Below, piece after piece: positions 48,276 to 57,284 of a DNA stretch of 64,000 nt. Numbering within the stretch: the first letter of the stretch is position 1; each line of letters opens with the position of its first letter. Made by a program: the position numbers and the translations under genes. Origin of the DNA: Spirillospora albida. GTDB taxonomy: Bacteria > Actinomycetota > Actinomycetes > Streptosporangiales > Streptosporangiaceae. Where the stretch lies: the NCBI RefSeq assembly GCF_000718255.1, contig NZ_JOFJ01000013.1:62001-126000 (forward strand). The letters run 5' to 3'. The notes below the pieces were generated by a model. That model was not told the origin of the DNA, made no database searches, and was given only the letters and a program-made list of their open reading frames with translations.

Positions 48276-49193
48276 GTGAAACCCGTACGCTCCCTCTGCA
48301 CGGCCCTCGTCATCGGCATGGTGACGCTCGCGGCCGGATGCGGCGGAGACGACGACAAGAGCGACGCGACGTCCGGCGCGCAGGCCGTCACGGTCGAGGC
48401 CGCGAACGGGAAGGTGACGATCCCGGCGAAGCCGAAGCGGATCGTCTCGCTGTCTCCCACCCACACCGAGACCCTGTTCGCCATCGGCGCGGGCCCGCAG
48501 GTGGTGGCGGTGGACGACTACTCCAACCACCCGGCGAACGCGCCCCGGACGAAGCTGTCGGGCTTCAAGCCGAACGCGGAGGCGATCATCGGGTACAGGC
48601 CCGACCTGGTGGTCGTGTCGGACGACATGAACGGCATCGTGAAGGCGCTGGAGAAGGTGAAGATCCCGGTGCTGCGAGAGCCCGCGGCACAGACCCTGGA
48701 CGAGGCGTACGACGAGATCACCGATCTCGGCCAGGCCACCGGCCACGAGGCCGAGGCGAAGAAGCTCACCGCCGACATGAAGGCGAGCATCGAGAAGACG
48801 GTCGCGGCCGCGTCCCAGGGGAAGGGCCTGGACTACTACCACGAGCTGACGGACCAGCTCCACTCGGTGACGTCGAAGACGTTCGTCGGCCAGGTGTACG
48901 GCCTGTTCGGGCTGCGCAACGTCGCCGACGGGGCGGAGAAGGCGGCGGGCGGGTACCCGCAGCTGTCCCGCGAATTCCTCGTCCGGCAGGACCCCGACCT
49001 GATCTTCCTGGCGGACACCAAGTGCTGCGGGCAGAGCGCCGCGACCGTCGCGAAGCGGCCCGGCTTCGACGGGCTCACCGCCGTGAAGAAGAACGGCGTG
49101 GTCGCCCTGGACGACGATGTCGCGTCGCGCTGGGGCCCGCGCCTGCCCGAGTTCGTGAAGGCGATCGGCGACGCGGTGCAGAAGGCCAAGTGA
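48276..49193 (+). CDS. btuF: Cobalamin ABC transporter substrate-binding lipoprotein (BtuF-like)
   Basis: A 305-residue lipoprotein: signal peptide with lipobox LAAG-C at residues 17-21, then a FecB/BtuF-type periplasmic-binding fold (KRIVSLSPTHTETLFAIGAG, RPDLVVVSDD, PDLIFLADTKCC). The GTG at 48276 follows AGGAGG directly after the riboswitch. It binds corrinoids outside the membrane and hands them to BtuCD. Specificity for B12 rather than haem or siderophore is inferred from the riboswitch and cbiZ. Confidence 0.9.
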   Translation: MKPVRSLCTALVIGMVTLAAGCGGDDDKSDATSGAQAVTVEAANGKVTIPAKPKRIVSLSPTHTETLFAIGAGPQVVAVDDYSNHPANAPRTKLSGFKPNAEAIIGYRPDLVVVSDDMNGIVKALEKVKIPVLREPAAQTLDEAYDEITDLGQATGHEAEAKKLTADMKASIEKTVAAASQGKGLDYYHELTDQLHSVTSKTFVGQVYGLFGLRNVADGAEKAAGGYPQLSREFLVRQDPDLIFLADTKCCGQSAATVAKRPGFDGLTAVKKNGVVALDDDVASRWGPRLPEFVKAIGDAVQKAK

Positions 49194-49218
49194 CCTCCGC
49201 GTCCGGGGGTGCCCGGCC

Positions 49219-50292
49219 GTGAAGGTCCCGGTCCGCCCCGATCCCGCCGCCGCGGCGGCCGGCGGCCAGGCCCGGCTGCGTCCCGGGCTGCTCGCGGCGG
49301 CGCTGCTGGTCCTGGCGGGGACCCTGCTGGGCTCGCTGCTGGTCGGCGCGGCGGACCTGCCGGCGTCCGGTGTCGTGCGGGCGCTCGCCGACCGGGTGCC
49401 GCTGGTGTCCCTCGACTCGGGGCTCGGGCCGGTCGGCGAGAGCATCGTGTGGGAGCTCCGGGTGCCGCGGGTGCTGATGGCGGCCGTGGTCGGGGGGCTC
49501 CTCGCGCTGGCGGGCGCCGGCTACCAGGGCGTGTTCCGCAACCCCCTCGCGGACCCGTACCTGCTCGGCGCGGCGGCGGGCGCCGGAGTCGGCGCGACGC
49601 TCGTGATCGTGCTGGTGCCGGACGGGCTCGGGTTCGTGGTGCCGCTCGCCGCGTTCGTCGGGGCGATCGGCGGGGTCCTGCTCGCCTACGCGCTGGGCAG
49701 CACCGCCGAGCGCGGGGGCGGCGCCGCGACACTGGTGCTGGCGGGTGTCGCGGTGTCGTCGTTCCTTTCGGCGGTGCAGACGTTCGTGCAGCAGCTGAGC
49801 TCTGAGGACCTGCAGCGGATCTACTCGTGGATCCTCGGCGGCGTCGGCGCGGCGGACTGGCGGCAGCTCACGCTGATCGCCCCGTACGCGGCCGTGTCGA
49901 CGGCGGTGCTGCTGGCGCACGGGCGGCTGCTGGACGTGCTGAGCGTCGGCGACGACGAGGCGTCGGCGCTCGGCCTGTCGGCGCGGCGCGTCCGGCTGAT
50001 GGTGCTGGTGGCGGCGTCGCTGGCGACCGCGTGCGCGGTGGCGGTGAGCGGGCTGATCGGTTTCGTGGGGATCGTGGTGCCGCACGTGGTGCGGCGCCTC
50101 GCGGGCGGTTCGTACCGGGTGGTGCTGCCGCTGTCGCTGCTCGGCGGCGCGGCGTTCCTGGCCGTGGCGGACCTGGTGGCGCGGACGGTGGTCGCGCCCG
50201 CGGAACTGCCGCTCGGGGTCGTGACGGCGTTCGTCGGCGGCCCGTTCTTCGTCGCGGTGCTGCGCGCGAGCCGGCGGCGGGTGGAGACGTGA
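49219..50292 (+). CDS. btuC: Cobalamin ABC transporter permease (BtuC/FecCD family)
   Basis: A 357-residue permease with about nine to ten membrane segments. It has the FecCD signatures WELRVPRVLMAAVVGGLLAL, FRNPLADPYLLGAAAGAGVG and SGLIGFVGIVVPHVVRRLAG. The GTG start follows btuF by 25 bases and its stop overlaps btuD (GTGA). It forms the translocation channel with the ATPase. Confidence 0.92.
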   Translation: MKVPVRPDPAAAAAGGQARLRPGLLAAALLVLAGTLLGSLLVGAADLPASGVVRALADRVPLVSLDSGLGPVGESIVWELRVPRVLMAAVVGGLLALAGAGYQGVFRNPLADPYLLGAAAGAGVGATLVIVLVPDGLGFVVPLAAFVGAIGGVLLAYALGSTAERGGGAATLVLAGVAVSSFLSAVQTFVQQLSSEDLQRIYSWILGGVGAADWRQLTLIAPYAAVSTAVLLAHGRLLDVLSVGDDEASALGLSARRVRLMVLVAASLATACAVAVSGLIGFVGIVVPHVVRRLAGGSYRVVLPLSLLGGAAFLAVADLVARTVVAPAELPLGVVTAFVGGPFFVAVLRASRRRVET

Positions 50293-51059
50293 CCGTCGCG
50301 GTGAAGGGCCTGGACGTCGCGCTGGACGGGCGCCCGGTGCTGCGGGGCGTGTCGCTCGACGCGCCCGCCGGGTCGTGGACGGCGATCATCGGTCCGAACG
50401 GGGCGGGCAAGTCGACGCTGCTGAAGGCCGTCCTCGGGCTCGTCCCCTCGGCCGGGGCGATCAGGGTGGCGGGCGAGGACATCGCGGCGCTGAAGGCGCG
50501 GCAGCGCGCGCGGCTCATCGCGTACGCGCCGCAGATCCCGAGCCTGCCGGTGGGGATGACGGTCTTCGACTACACGCTGCTCGGCCGCTCCCCCTACATC
50601 CCGCATCTGGGCCGGGAGAGCGCCGCCGACCTGGCGATCACCGCGGAGGTCCTGGAACGGCTCGACCTGGTCGGGCTGGCCGCGCGCCCGCTCGACCACC
50701 TGTCGGGCGGGGAGCGGCAGCGCGTGGTGCTGGCGCGGGCGCTGGCGCAGCAGACTCCGGTGCTCCTGCTGGACGAGCCGACGGCCGCGCTCGACATCGG
50801 CCACCAGCAGCAGGTCCTCGAACTCGTCGACCGGCTGCGCCTGTCGGACGGCCTGACGGTGGTGACGACCATCCACGACCTGACGCTGGCGGGGCAGTAC
50901 GCCGACACCCTCGTCCTGCTGTCGGAGGGACGGGTCGCCGCGGCGGGGACGCCCTCGCAGGTGCTGACCAGGCCCGCCGTCGAGGAGCACTTCGGTGCCC
51001 GCGTGCACGTGTCCCCCGGCCCGGACGGCCGGCCCGTCCTCTCCCTGGAGCGCCCATGA
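50289..51059 (+). CDS. btuD: Cobalamin ABC transporter ATPase (BtuD-like)
   Basis: A 256-residue ABC ATPase: Walker A GPNGAGKST, Q-loop APQIPSLP, signature LSGGERQRV, Walker B LLLDEPTAALD and H-loop TTIHDL. The GTG start overlaps btuC and the TGA overlaps cbiZ. Normal length for the FecE/BtuD group. Confidence 0.93.
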   Translation: MTVAVKGLDVALDGRPVLRGVSLDAPAGSWTAIIGPNGAGKSTLLKAVLGLVPSAGAIRVAGEDIAALKARQRARLIAYAPQIPSLPVGMTVFDYTLLGRSPYIPHLGRESAADLAITAEVLERLDLVGLAARPLDHLSGGERQRVVLARALAQQTPVLLLDEPTAALDIGHQQQVLELVDRLRLSDGLTVVTTIHDLTLAGQYADTLVLLSEGRVAAAGTPSQVLTRPAVEEHFGARVHVSPGPDGRPVLSLERP

Positions 51060-51751
51060 GGATCGAGCGGACCTGGCGCGACGAGGACGGCACCCGGCTC
51101 GCCGCGACCGTGTGGCGGGCGGGCGACGGCTGGCGCGGGGTGTCGTCGGCCATGGCGGGCGGCGGGATCGGGCCGGTCCGCTGGGTGCTGAACGCGCAGG
51201 TCGCGGCCGGCTACGCGCGGATGGACCCGGTGGCGCACCTTGCCGAACTGGCGGCGGCGCAGGGCCTCACCGGCCGCGGGGTGGGGATGCTGACCGCCGC
51301 GTCCGTCGACCGGACCGTGCAGCGGGAGGACGGCGGCGTCCACGTGTCGGCGACGGTGGGGCTGCGGGTCCCGACATGGGCGGCGGCACCCGAGGGCGCC
51401 GCCGACCGGGAGCTCGCGCCGATCCGGCTGGACGCGCCCGTCCCCCGGGCGGGGCTGCCGGGGACGGTCAACATCGTCGTCGCGGTCCCCGTGCCGCTGA
51501 GCGACGCGGCGCTGGTGAACGCGGTCGTCACCGCGACGGAGGCGAAGACGCAGGCGCTGCTGGAGGCCGGGTACCGGTGCACGGGGACGGCGTCGGACGC
51601 CGTCTGCGTCGCGGCCCCGGACACCGGGGACGAGGAGCCCTTCGCCGGTCCCCGCTCCGTCTGGGGCGCGCGGATCGCGCGGGCGGTGCACGGCGCCGTC
51701 CACGCGGGCGCGGTCGACTACACGGCCTATCTGCGGTCCCGGTCCGGCTGA
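51056..51751 (+). CDS. cbiZ: Adenosylcobinamide amidohydrolase CbiZ
   Basis: A 231-residue CbiZ: GVGMLTAASVD, VGLRVPTWAAAPEG, ALVNAVVTATEAKTQALLEAG (in part), TGTASDAVCV and FAGPRSVWGARIARAVH match the family. CbiZ cleaves the aminopropanol arm of (adenosyl)cobinamide to give cobyric acid for rebuilding B12. It is the last gene of the riboswitch-controlled uptake operon, so the operon imports and remodels incomplete or foreign corrinoids. Confidence 0.92.
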   Translation: MRIERTWRDEDGTRLAATVWRAGDGWRGVSSAMAGGGIGPVRWVLNAQVAAGYARMDPVAHLAELAAAQGLTGRGVGMLTAASVDRTVQREDGGVHVSATVGLRVPTWAAAPEGAADRELAPIRLDAPVPRAGLPGTVNIVVAVPVPLSDAALVNAVVTATEAKTQALLEAGYRCTGTASDAVCVAAPDTGDEEPFAGPRSVWGARIARAVHGAVHAGAVDYTAYLRSRSG

Positions 51752-51756
51752 CCGGG

Positions 51757-51796
51757 ACCGGCCGCCGCACCATCCCGGTGCGGTGCGGCGGCCGGT
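51757..51796 (+). terminator. Strong hairpin terminator after cbiZ
   Basis: Perfect 15-bp arms ACCGGCCGCCGCACC (51757-51771) and GGTGCGGCGGCCGGT (51782-51796) with a 10-base loop, starting 5 bases after the cbiZ stop. Confidence 0.88.
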
Positions 51797-51858
51797 TCAG
51801 GGCCCGGTACATGGACGTGCGGCCTCACCTCCTGTTCCCGTGCCTCCAATCGCCCGCC

Positions 51859-53085
51859 TCACCCGGTGTGGGGCAGGCGGAAGCCGTTGCGGCCGCTCCG
51901 GTGCCCGTCCAGGCCCAGCGGGTCGCCGGTCATGGCGGTGAGCGGCGTGAGCGAGTGGACGCCTGTGGGCGGTTCCCTGTCGATGGCGGTGTGCGGGCCG
52001 CCGCCCTCCGCGACGCGGGTGAGGGCGTCGACACGGCGGCGGGCGCGGTCGGCCTCGGCGCGGGCCGCGTCGCGCTCGGCGGTGAGCGCCCGTACGGCGG
52101 CGCGCAGGTCGTCGACGGTGCGCGCGAGCCGCCAGTTCTGCTGCTCGAGGTCGTGCGCGCGGGCCTGGACCTGGTCGCGGTCGGCGACGGCCTGGCCGCG
52201 CTGCGCCTCGGCGTCCCGGACGGCGGCGCGCAGGTCGTCGGCGGTGCGGCCGGCGATGGCGAGCTCGCCGCCGCGCGACTGGGCGAGGCCCTCCGCCTCC
52301 GCGACCCGTTCGTGCAGCGTGACGAGTTCGCCCCGGGCGGCCTCGAGGGCGGCGCGCAGCTCGCCCTCGCGGCCGGCGACGCGGTCGCGCTCGCTCTCGG
52401 CGGCGAGCCGGGCGGCCGCGGCGGCGTCGGCGGCGTCCTTGGCGTCGTCGCGCTCGCGGCGGGCGGTGTCGCGCTCCGCGGCGGCGCGCTCGGCGGCGGC
52501 CCGTGCCCGCGCCGCGTCCTGCTCGGCGGTGTCCGCGCGGGCCCGCGCGGTCGCGGTCTCCCGCCAGGCGGCCTCGGCCTGGCGCTGGGACGCGTCGCGC
52601 TCCCGCTGCGCGATGGCGACGTGCCCGGCCGCGTCGGCCCGCGCGTCCGCGACGCGCCGCTCGACTCCCGCGACGCCGAGCTCGGAGGCGAGGGAGCCGG
52701 CGAGCCGGCCGGCGGCGTCCTCCAGCCGCTCCACCATCTCCCAGGCCCAGGCGACCTGGCCGGTCAGGCCGGGCGACTCCCATGCCCGCGCCCGGGCCTC
52801 GCGCGCCGCGCGCTCACAGCCGCCGTCCTCGTCCTGGCAGTAGCGGACGGTGCGGGCGCCGTGCGCCGGCTGCGGCACGGGCCTGCCGCAGCCGGCGCAC
52901 GGCCATACCGCGACCGGGTCGCCGAGGCGGGTGATCCCGGCGCGGGGCTCGTCCGCCCCCTCCCCCGCCGGGGCGGGCCCGGGGACGGCGGCGGGAGGGT
53001 CGGGGATCGTCGGAAGGTCGTGCATCGTCGGGGCGGCGGCTGCCTTCGCGGGGCTGTCGAGCGGGGCGACCTTCTGGTCTTCCAT
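51859..53085 (-). CDS. Zinc-finger N-terminus plus long coiled-coil protein (paralogue B)
   Basis: A 408-residue paralogue of the protein at 6775-8349. It has the same order: Pro/Ala-rich leader, RLGDPVAVWPCAGCGRPVPQ with Cys-x2-Cys and YCQDEDGGC, SPGLTGQVAWAWEMVERLED, then about 230 residues of Ala/Arg/Glu coiled coil. It lacks the long Pro/Gly/Asn-rich tail and the NGTDR repeats of paralogue A. It has no neighbours of obvious related function. It ends facing the cbiZ terminator. A structural or scaffolding role is plausible only. Confidence 0.8.
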   Translation of the reverse strand: MEDQKVAPLDSPAKAAAAPTMHDLPTIPDPPAAVPGPAPAGEGADEPRAGITRLGDPVAVWPCAGCGRPVPQPAHGARTVRYCQDEDGGCERAAREARARAWESPGLTGQVAWAWEMVERLEDAAGRLAGSLASELGVAGVERRVADARADAAGHVAIAQRERDASQRQAEAAWRETATARARADTAEQDAARARAAAERAAAERDTARRERDDAKDAADAAAAARLAAESERDRVAGREGELRAALEAARGELVTLHERVAEAEGLAQSRGGELAIAGRTADDLRAAVRDAEAQRGQAVADRDQVQARAHDLEQQNWRLARTVDDLRAAVRALTAERDAARAEADRARRRVDALTRVAEGGGPHTAIDREPPTGVHSLTPLTAMTGDPLGLDGHRSGRNGFRLPHTG

Positions 53086-53267
53086 GTGCCGTGGTACGCA
53101 TCCGTCCCGCGAACCGTTCGACGCTCCCCGGACGTCTTATGCACTTTCCCCACCAACCGTCCGCAAGGCGCCACCGGCTTCCCCCTTCCCTGCGGACGCA
53201 CCGAGGCGACCCGCGGCCATGCGAAGGGCGCGGGTCGTCTCGGGACCGGTCGACCGGGGAGCGGGCG
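53086..53267. other. Intergenic region upstream of the coiled-coil gene
   Basis: About 180 bases between the ligase stop and the coiled-coil start, both leftward. It should contain the coiled-coil gene promoter. No clear promoter, hairpin or small ORF could be assigned. Confidence 0.35.
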
Positions 53268-54854
53268 TCAGCTCTCGTGTCCGCGCAGGTACGCGTCGCG
53301 GACGCGGCCCCGGCTCAGCTTCCCGGACGGGGTGCGCGGCAGTTCGGCGCGGAACTCGATCCGCCGGGGGTGCTTGAGTTTCGCGAGCCGGGGCGCGCAG
53401 TGCTCGAGCAGTTCGGCGGCGAGGGCGTCGCCGGGTTCGGCGCCGTCGGCGGGCTCGACGAGCGCGACGGCGGACTGGCCCCAGTCCTCGTCGGGGACGC
53501 CGATCACCGCGACGTCGCCGACGGCCGGGTGCTGCAGCAGCGCCGCCTCGATCTCCGCCGGATAGATGTTGACGCCGCCGGAGATGATGAGGTCGGTGCG
53601 GCGGTCGCTCATGTAGAGCCAGCCGCCCTCGTCGAGGTGGCCGAGGTCGCCGGGGGTGTAGTACTCGCCGTGCATGGCGGCGGCGGTCTTGCCGGGGTCC
53701 CCGTGGTACTCGAATCCGGGCTGGCCGGTCGCGTAGATGAGGCCGGTCTCGCCGGGCGGCAGCTCCGCGCCGTCCGAGTCGAGGATCTTGATCTGGACGC
53801 CCTCGACGGCGCGCCCGACGGTGCCGGGGTGGGCGAGCCAGTCGTGGGGGGTGGCGACGACGACCGGGCCGCTTTCGGTGGATCCGTAGTACTCGTACAG
53901 GACGGGCCCCCACCAGTCGAGCATCCGCCGCTTCGTCTCGACGGGCACCGGCGCGGCGGTGTGGTAGACCTGCCGCAGCGACGACACGTCGTAGCGGGCG
54001 CGGACCTCCTCGGGCAGGCCCAGCATCCGGTGGAACATCGTCGGGACCATCACCGAGTTCGTGACGCCGTACCGCTCGATCGTCGCGAGGGTCTCCTCGG
54101 GCTGGAAGCGCGGCGCGACGACGACGGCGTGCCCGAGGCTGAGCGCCATCAGCGCGTGGACGCAGGGCGCGGAGTGGTAGAGCGGACCGACGGCGAGGTG
54201 CACCTCGTCGCCGGGCTCGAGGCCGATGTTCCGGACGAGGGTCTGCCGCATGATGTCGAACAGCAGCTCCGGCGGGATCTCCATGAGCGGCCGGCGCACG
54301 CCCTTGGGCCGTCCGGTCGTCCCGGACGTGTAGAGCATGACCGAGCCCATCAGCCGGTCGGCGGGCGGCGCCGCGTCGGCACCGGCGCAGAGGTCGGCGA
54401 GCGTGCGGTCGGCACCGGTGGCCCCGGCGCCGGTGCCCCCGGCATCCGGGGAGGCGGCGTCGTCGACGCCGATGCGCGCGCCAAGGGGCAGGCCCGCCTC
54501 CCCGGCCGCCTCCGCGACCACCCCGGCGTGCGCGTTCTCGGTGAAGACGGCCTTGGCGCCGCTGTCGCCCAGGATGTAGCCGATCTCCGGGACGGTGAGA
54601 TGCCGGCTGACCGGGACGAGGTACAGCCCCGACTGCATCGCGGCCAGCATCACGGTCAGGAACTCGGGGCGGTTCCCGAGCACGGTCGCGATCGTGTCGC
54701 CGGGTCCGAGGCCGAGCCCGCGCAGGGCGTGCGAGAGCCGGTTCACGCGGGCGTGCAGCTCGCCGTAGGTGACGGGTTCGCCGGGGGCGAGGATCGCCGT
54801 CCGATCGGGCGCGTTCGCCGCGATCTCGTAGAAGCCGACACCTTCGACGCCCAT
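53268..54854 (-). CDS. Acyl-CoA synthetase (AMP-dependent ligase)
   Basis: A 528-residue ANL-family ligase: P-loop YTSGTTGRPKGVRRP, YEYYGSTESGPV, hinge and adenylate motif TPGDLGHLDEGGWLYMSDR and the C-terminal catalytic Lys region RTPSGKLSRGRV. It has an unusual roughly 20-residue Gly/Ala/Asp-rich insertion around residue 135 (ASPDAGGTGAGATGAD). It activates a carboxylic acid to acyl-CoA. It is separated from the liu regulator by 110 bases. It is not a clear FadD3 match, although the HIP cluster here lacks its own ligase. Confidence 0.87.
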   Translation of the reverse strand: MGVEGVGFYEIAANAPDRTAILAPGEPVTYGELHARVNRLSHALRGLGLGPGDTIATVLGNRPEFLTVMLAAMQSGLYLVPVSRHLTVPEIGYILGDSGAKAVFTENAHAGVVAEAAGEAGLPLGARIGVDDAASPDAGGTGAGATGADRTLADLCAGADAAPPADRLMGSVMLYTSGTTGRPKGVRRPLMEIPPELLFDIMRQTLVRNIGLEPGDEVHLAVGPLYHSAPCVHALMALSLGHAVVVAPRFQPEETLATIERYGVTNSVMVPTMFHRMLGLPEEVRARYDVSSLRQVYHTAAPVPVETKRRMLDWWGPVLYEYYGSTESGPVVVATPHDWLAHPGTVGRAVEGVQIKILDSDGAELPPGETGLIYATGQPGFEYHGDPGKTAAAMHGEYYTPGDLGHLDEGGWLYMSDRRTDLIISGGVNIYPAEIEAALLQHPAVGDVAVIGVPDEDWGQSAVALVEPADGAEPGDALAAELLEHCAPRLAKLKHPRRIEFRAELPRTPSGKLSRGRVRDAYLRGHES

Positions 54855-54966
54855 GCGGTGCTCCTCCCGACAGCCCGGCTGATATGCCCCATATGACCTG
54901 GGTCACAGGAGGGGCGTCAAGCGTTCCGGACTGGCCGCAATTCGCAAGGACCGGTCGGGAGGTCGC

Positions 54967-55584
54967 TCAGGAGAAGCCGGTGAGGGCGGCGCGCGCCATG
55001 CCGTGCAGGAGGTCGCCCATCGCGGCGCGGTCGAGGGCGGCGGCGCTGTGCGGGGTGGAGTTGAGCAGGCCGAAACAGGCGTGGACGGCGGCGCGGGTCC
55101 GGTCGTCGGGCAGGCCGGGGCGCAGGCGCCGCAGGACCGCCACCCATTCCTCGACATAGGCGCGCTGGAGCCGGCGGATCTCGTGCCGCTGCGGCTCCGG
55201 CACGTTGTCGAGCTCCCGCTCGTGGACGGTGATCAGCGCCGGGTTGTCGAGGGAGAACGCGATGTGCCCGTGGAGCAGCGCGTCGAGCGCGCGGTCGGGG
55301 TCGGGGTCGGCGGCGCGGACGGCGCCGTCGGCGCGCAGCCGGCCGCTGATGTCGAGCAGCATCTCGGCGAGGACGGCCTCCTTGCCGCGGAAGTGCCGGT
55401 ACAGGGCCGGGCCGGTGAGCCCGACGGCGCGGCCGAGATCGCCGATGGACGCGCCGTGGTAGCCGCGCCGCGCGAACAGCTCGGCGGCCGCGGCGAGGAT
55501 CTCGGCCCGGCGCGGATGGGCGGGCGGCGCCGGGCGCTCCCGCGCCCGCGGGTCTCCGCTCGCCGCGGCGGGGTAGGAGGGCAT
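54967..55584 (-). CDS. TetR-family regulator of the liu operon
   Basis: A 205-residue TetR regulator with HTH GASIGDLGRAVGLTGPALYRHF. The gene diverges from the carboxylase operon across two palindromes, equivalent to the TetR gene beside Streptomyces accD1-hmgL-acdH (SCO2775-2779). It probably represses the operon until a branched acyl-CoA accumulates. The ligand is not known from sequence. Confidence 0.88.
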   Translation of the reverse strand: MPSYPAAASGDPRARERPAPPAHPRRAEILAAAAELFARRGYHGASIGDLGRAVGLTGPALYRHFRGKEAVLAEMLLDISGRLRADGAVRAADPDPDRALDALLHGHIAFSLDNPALITVHERELDNVPEPQRHEIRRLQRAYVEEWVAVLRRLRPGLPDDRTRAAVHACFGLLNSTPHSAAALDRAAMGDLLHGMARAALTGFS

Positions 55585-55607
55585 GGGGGAAAGTCTAGAC
55601 GACGGGT

Positions 55608-55648
55608 GTTAACGACCATTAACATCGGTGTTGTTAACGATCGTTAAC
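55608..55648. promoter_or_regulatory. Paired TetR operators in the divergent liu promoter
   Basis: GTTAACGATCGTTAAC (55633-55648) is a perfect 16-bp palindrome. GTTAACGACCATTAAC (55608-55623) is the same site with two changed bases. Their centres are 25 bases apart, between the divergent tetR and carboxyltransferase genes. Confidence 0.88.
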
Positions 55649-55662
55649 TGGGAAAGGGGACC

Positions 55663-57276
55663 ATGTCCGGACCCGTGCTCACCTCGCGCGCCGACCCGGC
55701 GGGCGAGGCGTTCAAGGCGAACGCCGCGCACAACGAGGCGCTCGTCGCGCGGCTGCGCGACCGCATCGACGCGGCCGGGCGCGGCGGCCCCGAGCGGGCC
55801 CGCGAGCGGCATGTCGCGCGCGGCAAGCTGCTCCCCCGCGACCGCGTCGACACCCTCCTCGACCCCGGCTCGGCGTTCCTGGAGCTGTCGCCCCTCGCCG
55901 CGCACGGCATGTACGGCGACGAGGCGCCCGGCGCCGGGATCATCACCGGCATCGGCCGCGTCGCGGGCCGCGAATGCGTGATCGTCGCCAACGACGCGAC
56001 GGTGAAGGGCGGCACCTACTACCCCGTCACGGTGAAGAAGCACCTGCGGGCGCAGGAGGTCGCGCTCCACAACAACCTCCCGTGCGTGTACCTGGTCGAC
56101 TCCGGCGGCGCCTTCCTCCCGAAGCAGGACGACGTCTTCCCCGACCGCGAGCACTTCGGCCGGATCTTCTACAACCAGGCCACGATGTCGCGCCGCGGCA
56201 TCCCGCAGATCGCGGCGGTCCTCGGATCGTGCACGGCGGGCGGCGCGTACGTCCCGGCGATGAGCGACGAGGCCGTGATCGTCCGCGGCCAGGGCACGAT
56301 CTTCCTCGGCGGCCCGCCGCTGGTGAAGGCCGCGACCGGCGAGGTCGTCACGGCCGAGGAGCTGGGCGGCGGCGAGCTGCACTCCCGCACGTCCGGGGTG
56401 ACCGACCACCTCGCCGAGGACGACGCGCACGCGCTGCGCATCGTCCGCGACATCGTCGGAACGTTCGGCCCCCGCGAGCGGCGCCCGTGGGACACCGTCC
56501 CCTCCGAGGACCCCCTCGCCGACCCGGGCGAGCTGTACGGCGTCGTCCCGCCCGACGCCCGCACCCCCTACGACGTGCGGGAGGTCATCGCGCGCATCGT
56601 GGACGGCAGCCGGTTCCAGGAGTTCAAGAAGGACTACGGCGCGACGCTCGTCACGGGGTTCGCGCGCATCCACGGGCACCCGGTCGGGATCGTCGCGAAC
56701 AACGGCATCCTGTTCGGCGAGTCCGCGCAGAAGGGCGCGCACTTCATCGAGCTGTGCGACCGGCGCAGCATCCCGCTGGTGTTCCTGCAGAACATCACCG
56801 GGTTCATGGTCGGACGCGAGTACGAGGCGGGCGGCATCGCCAAGCACGGCGCGAAGATGGTCACCGCCGTGTCGTGCGCCCGCGTCCCGAAGCTCACCGT
56901 CGTGATCGGCGGCTCGTTCGGCGCCGGGAACTACGCCATGTGCGGGCGGGCCTACTCGCCCCGGTTCCTGTGGATGTGGCCGAACGCCCGCATCTCCGTC
57001 ATGGGCGGCGAGCAGGCCGCGAGCGTCCTCGCGACCGTCCGCCGCGACCAGATGGAGGCGCGCGGGGAGGAGTGGCCCCCCGACGCCGAGGAGGCGTTCA
57101 AGGCGCCGATCCGCGACCAGTACGAGGCGCAGGGCAACCCGTACTACTCGACCGCCCGGCTGTGGGACGACGGCGTCATCGACCCGCGCGACACCCGCCG
57201 CGTCCTCGGGCTCGGGCTGTCGGCCGCCGCCAACGCACCGCTGGAGCCGGTCGGCTACGGCGTCTTCCGGATGTGA
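55663..57276 (+). CDS. liuB: Methylcrotonyl-CoA carboxylase-type carboxyltransferase (beta) subunit
   Basis: A 537-residue acyl-CoA carboxylase beta subunit with crotonase-fold carboxyltransferase halves: ARERHVARGKLLPRDRVD, GSCTAGGAYVPAMSDE and GGSFGAGNYAMCGRAYSPRF. The latter, and the length, fit 3-methylcrotonyl-CoA carboxylase rather than propionyl-CoA carboxylase. ATG 55663 follows GAAAGGGG. First gene of the leucine/isovalerate operon, directly under the two TetR sites. Confidence 0.88.
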   Translation: MSGPVLTSRADPAGEAFKANAAHNEALVARLRDRIDAAGRGGPERARERHVARGKLLPRDRVDTLLDPGSAFLELSPLAAHGMYGDEAPGAGIITGIGRVAGRECVIVANDATVKGGTYYPVTVKKHLRAQEVALHNNLPCVYLVDSGGAFLPKQDDVFPDREHFGRIFYNQATMSRRGIPQIAAVLGSCTAGGAYVPAMSDEAVIVRGQGTIFLGGPPLVKAATGEVVTAEELGGGELHSRTSGVTDHLAEDDAHALRIVRDIVGTFGPRERRPWDTVPSEDPLADPGELYGVVPPDARTPYDVREVIARIVDGSRFQEFKKDYGATLVTGFARIHGHPVGIVANNGILFGESAQKGAHFIELCDRRSIPLVFLQNITGFMVGREYEAGGIAKHGAKMVTAVSCARVPKLTVVIGGSFGAGNYAMCGRAYSPRFLWMWPNARISVMGGEQAASVLATVRRDQMEARGEEWPPDAEEAFKAPIRDQYEAQGNPYYSTARLWDDGVIDPRDTRRVLGLGLSAAANAPLEPVGYGVFRM

Positions 57277-57284
57277 GGGTGTTG

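Noticed and set aside
53268..54854. FadD3 (HIP-CoA ligase)
   Set aside because: The motif phrasing differs from what I know of Rv3561, there is no KstR2-like box nearby, and it sits 23 kb from the HIP genes.
54880..54905. GATATGCCCCATATGACC as a palindromic operator ahead of the ligase gene
   Set aside because: Arms are only about 5 bp and no second copy was seen; chance is a sufficient explanation.
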